The notes below the pieces were generated by a model. That model saw only the letters and a program-made list of their open reading frames with translations, was not told where the DNA came from and made no database searches. The position numbers and the translations under genes were made by a program. A DNA stretch of 64,000 nucleotides, taken from NCBI GenBank assembly GCA_026168455.1, contig JANSJX010000008.1, positions 496,001-560,000 of the forward strand, written 5' to 3'. Source of the DNA: Theocolax elegans. Its lineage: Eukaryota; Arthropoda; Insecta; Hymenoptera; Cerocephalidae. Positions 63,337 through 64,000 of the stretch are shown here, one piece after another (the first letter of the stretch is position 1; each line of letters opens with the position of its first letter).

Positions 63337-63702
63337 ATGCAACGAAATACGATTCTGTCAATTTTCGCATTCCTTGCTCTGGTAAGCTTGATAAGCGAGG
63401 CGCGAGCAACGAAAACGTACGACCTGATCGTTGGAACGAGGATCCAAGGTGATTTCCTGCTCGAGCAGCAAATCGTTGAAAAATCAAGTTTTCCGTTCCT
63501 CCAGTTTCACAAATCGGTTACGATCAAGGGTGACGGCGTCGCCAGGATCACGAGCATCGAGGTGTTGGATTTGAAACCGAATGGAAATAATGCAGAACCT
63601 GCGGTTACAAATGGTGGTATAGACCAGACTTTTGTCACCATCGATTTTAAGAGTAAACGTGGTCATGGAATTCATTTTCTCGTCAAGGTTTATGGAAAGT
63701 AA
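63337..63702 (+). CDS. Secreted MBF2-family small protein (probable salivary secreted peptide-like), 121 aa
   Basis: A complete reading frame with Met 14 bases after a good acceptor (TTGTTTCAG, ending 63,322), so the upstream exon is probably untranslated. Residues 1-24 form a classical signal peptide (TILSIFAFLALVSLISEARA), with likely cleavage after Ala-Arg-Ala. The mature part begins TKTYDLIVGTRIQGDFLLEQ and ends TFVTIDFKSKRGHGIHFLVKVYGK. This matches the insect-specific MBF2 family: a Y.l.vG.r..gD.ll start, a central run of strands, and a closing FvtI.fkS.RGhGi.F.v.vyg motif. The mature protein has no cysteines and about 97 residues, usual for the family. The name MBF2 comes from a silkworm transcription co-activator, but secreted members are found in saliva, haemolymph and other fluids and their function is unsettled. 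Expression is probably driven by the TATA promoter at 62.6 kb. Confidence 0.88.
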   Translation: MQRNTILSIFAFLALVSLISEARATKTYDLIVGTRIQGDFLLEQQIVEKSSFPFLQFHKSVTIKGDGVARITSIEVLDLKPNGNNAEPAVTNGGIDQTFVTIDFKSKRGHGIHFLVKVYGK

Positions 63703-63840
63703 CATATGTATGTTATTTACTTACTTTTTTTTTATAAAGATTGTATAACGTGATTGTCGCAGTTGTCTTCGATAGTATGTATTTATGTATGTAAAATTTT
63801 GTACCTGACTTTCTGTAAGAAAATAAATAATGTTCACGAT
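63703..63840 (+). terminator. 3' UTR and poly(A) signal of the MBF2-family gene
   Basis: AATAAA at 63,822-63,827, about 120 bases after the stop, followed by a T-rich stretch. It is the only strong hexamer before the reverse transcriptase fragment begins. Confidence 0.6.
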
Positions 63841-63844
63841 TATT

Positions 63845-64000
63845 ACTTTTGTTTATTATTATGCGAATGCGGATGGCGTAGTTATGTTAGCTAAAAACAG
63901 AGGGATATTAGTTAGATATGTTAGATACATTAAAAATTTTTTTAAGGGATAGAAAACTTATATTAAATAGGGAAAAATCAAAAATCCTTGTGTTCAGCAG
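63845..64000 (+). mobile_element. Decayed non-LTR (LINE) reverse transcriptase fragment, runs off the window
   Basis: In frame from about 63,845 the DNA reads VYYYANADGVVMLAKNRG, matching the YADDVVMLA catalytic motif of LINE reverse transcriptases. The second catalytic Asp is Gly (GGC for GAC), and an extra residue pair sits before it. The frame then hits a stop after a T7 run near 63,938-63,945. One frame over, the match resumes as LRDRKLILNREKSKILVFS, the usual sequence after the catalytic motif. At least one frameshift and one catalytic substitution make it a dead copy. The rest lies beyond the right edge. Confidence 0.75.

Overview
The window is AT-rich nuclear DNA from an insect. It is most likely hymenopteran (ant, bee or wasp), because it pairs a class B scavenger receptor with a small secreted MBF2-family protein of the kind annotated in bees and ants as 'probable salivary secreted peptide'. 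That assignment is an inference. Split genes with GT-AG introns, dense microsatellites, foldback transposons and a decayed non-LTR reverse transcriptase all indicate a eukaryotic chromosome. I saw no bacterial operon, CRISPR array or integron.

Layout. Positions 1-9,300 are non-coding upstream DNA with a few candidate non-autonomous elements. A locally GC-rich stretch (about 9,340-9,560) precedes the first coding exon (9,725-9,941) of a CD36/scavenger receptor class B gene on the + strand. Seven further exons follow: 31,897-32,152, 32,500-32,641, 55,336-55,536, 55,634-55,858, 56,016-56,178, 57,106-57,350 and 58,053-58,427. Every junction is GT-AG, all phases agree, and the joined frame is 1,824 nt (607 residues plus stop). 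Introns 1 and 3 are each about 22 kb. They hold nearly all the repeats: foldback elements at 26.98-27.63, 35.32-35.70 and 35.81-36.70 kb, a nested insertion with a 13-bp target-site duplication near 35.0 kb, a 2.9-kb element with 139-bp internal repeats at 42.4-45.3 kb, and a nearly identical 3.2-kb tandem duplication at 48.6-55.0 kb. The duplication may be an assembly artefact.

Downstream, 58.4-62.6 kb is 3' UTR and intergenic DNA. A compact promoter (CRE-like site, TATA box, TCAGT initiator) at 62.58-62.68 kb appears to serve the second gene, a 121-residue secreted MBF2-family protein at 63,337-63,702. The window ends inside a broken non-LTR reverse transcriptase fragment.

The two genes need not work together. 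One encodes a two-pass membrane receptor for lipid or lipoprotein-type ligands and the other a small secreted protein. I found no clearly novel protein system. The unusual material is repeat architecture inside the two giant introns, plus the receptor's extended N-terminal cytoplasmic segment.
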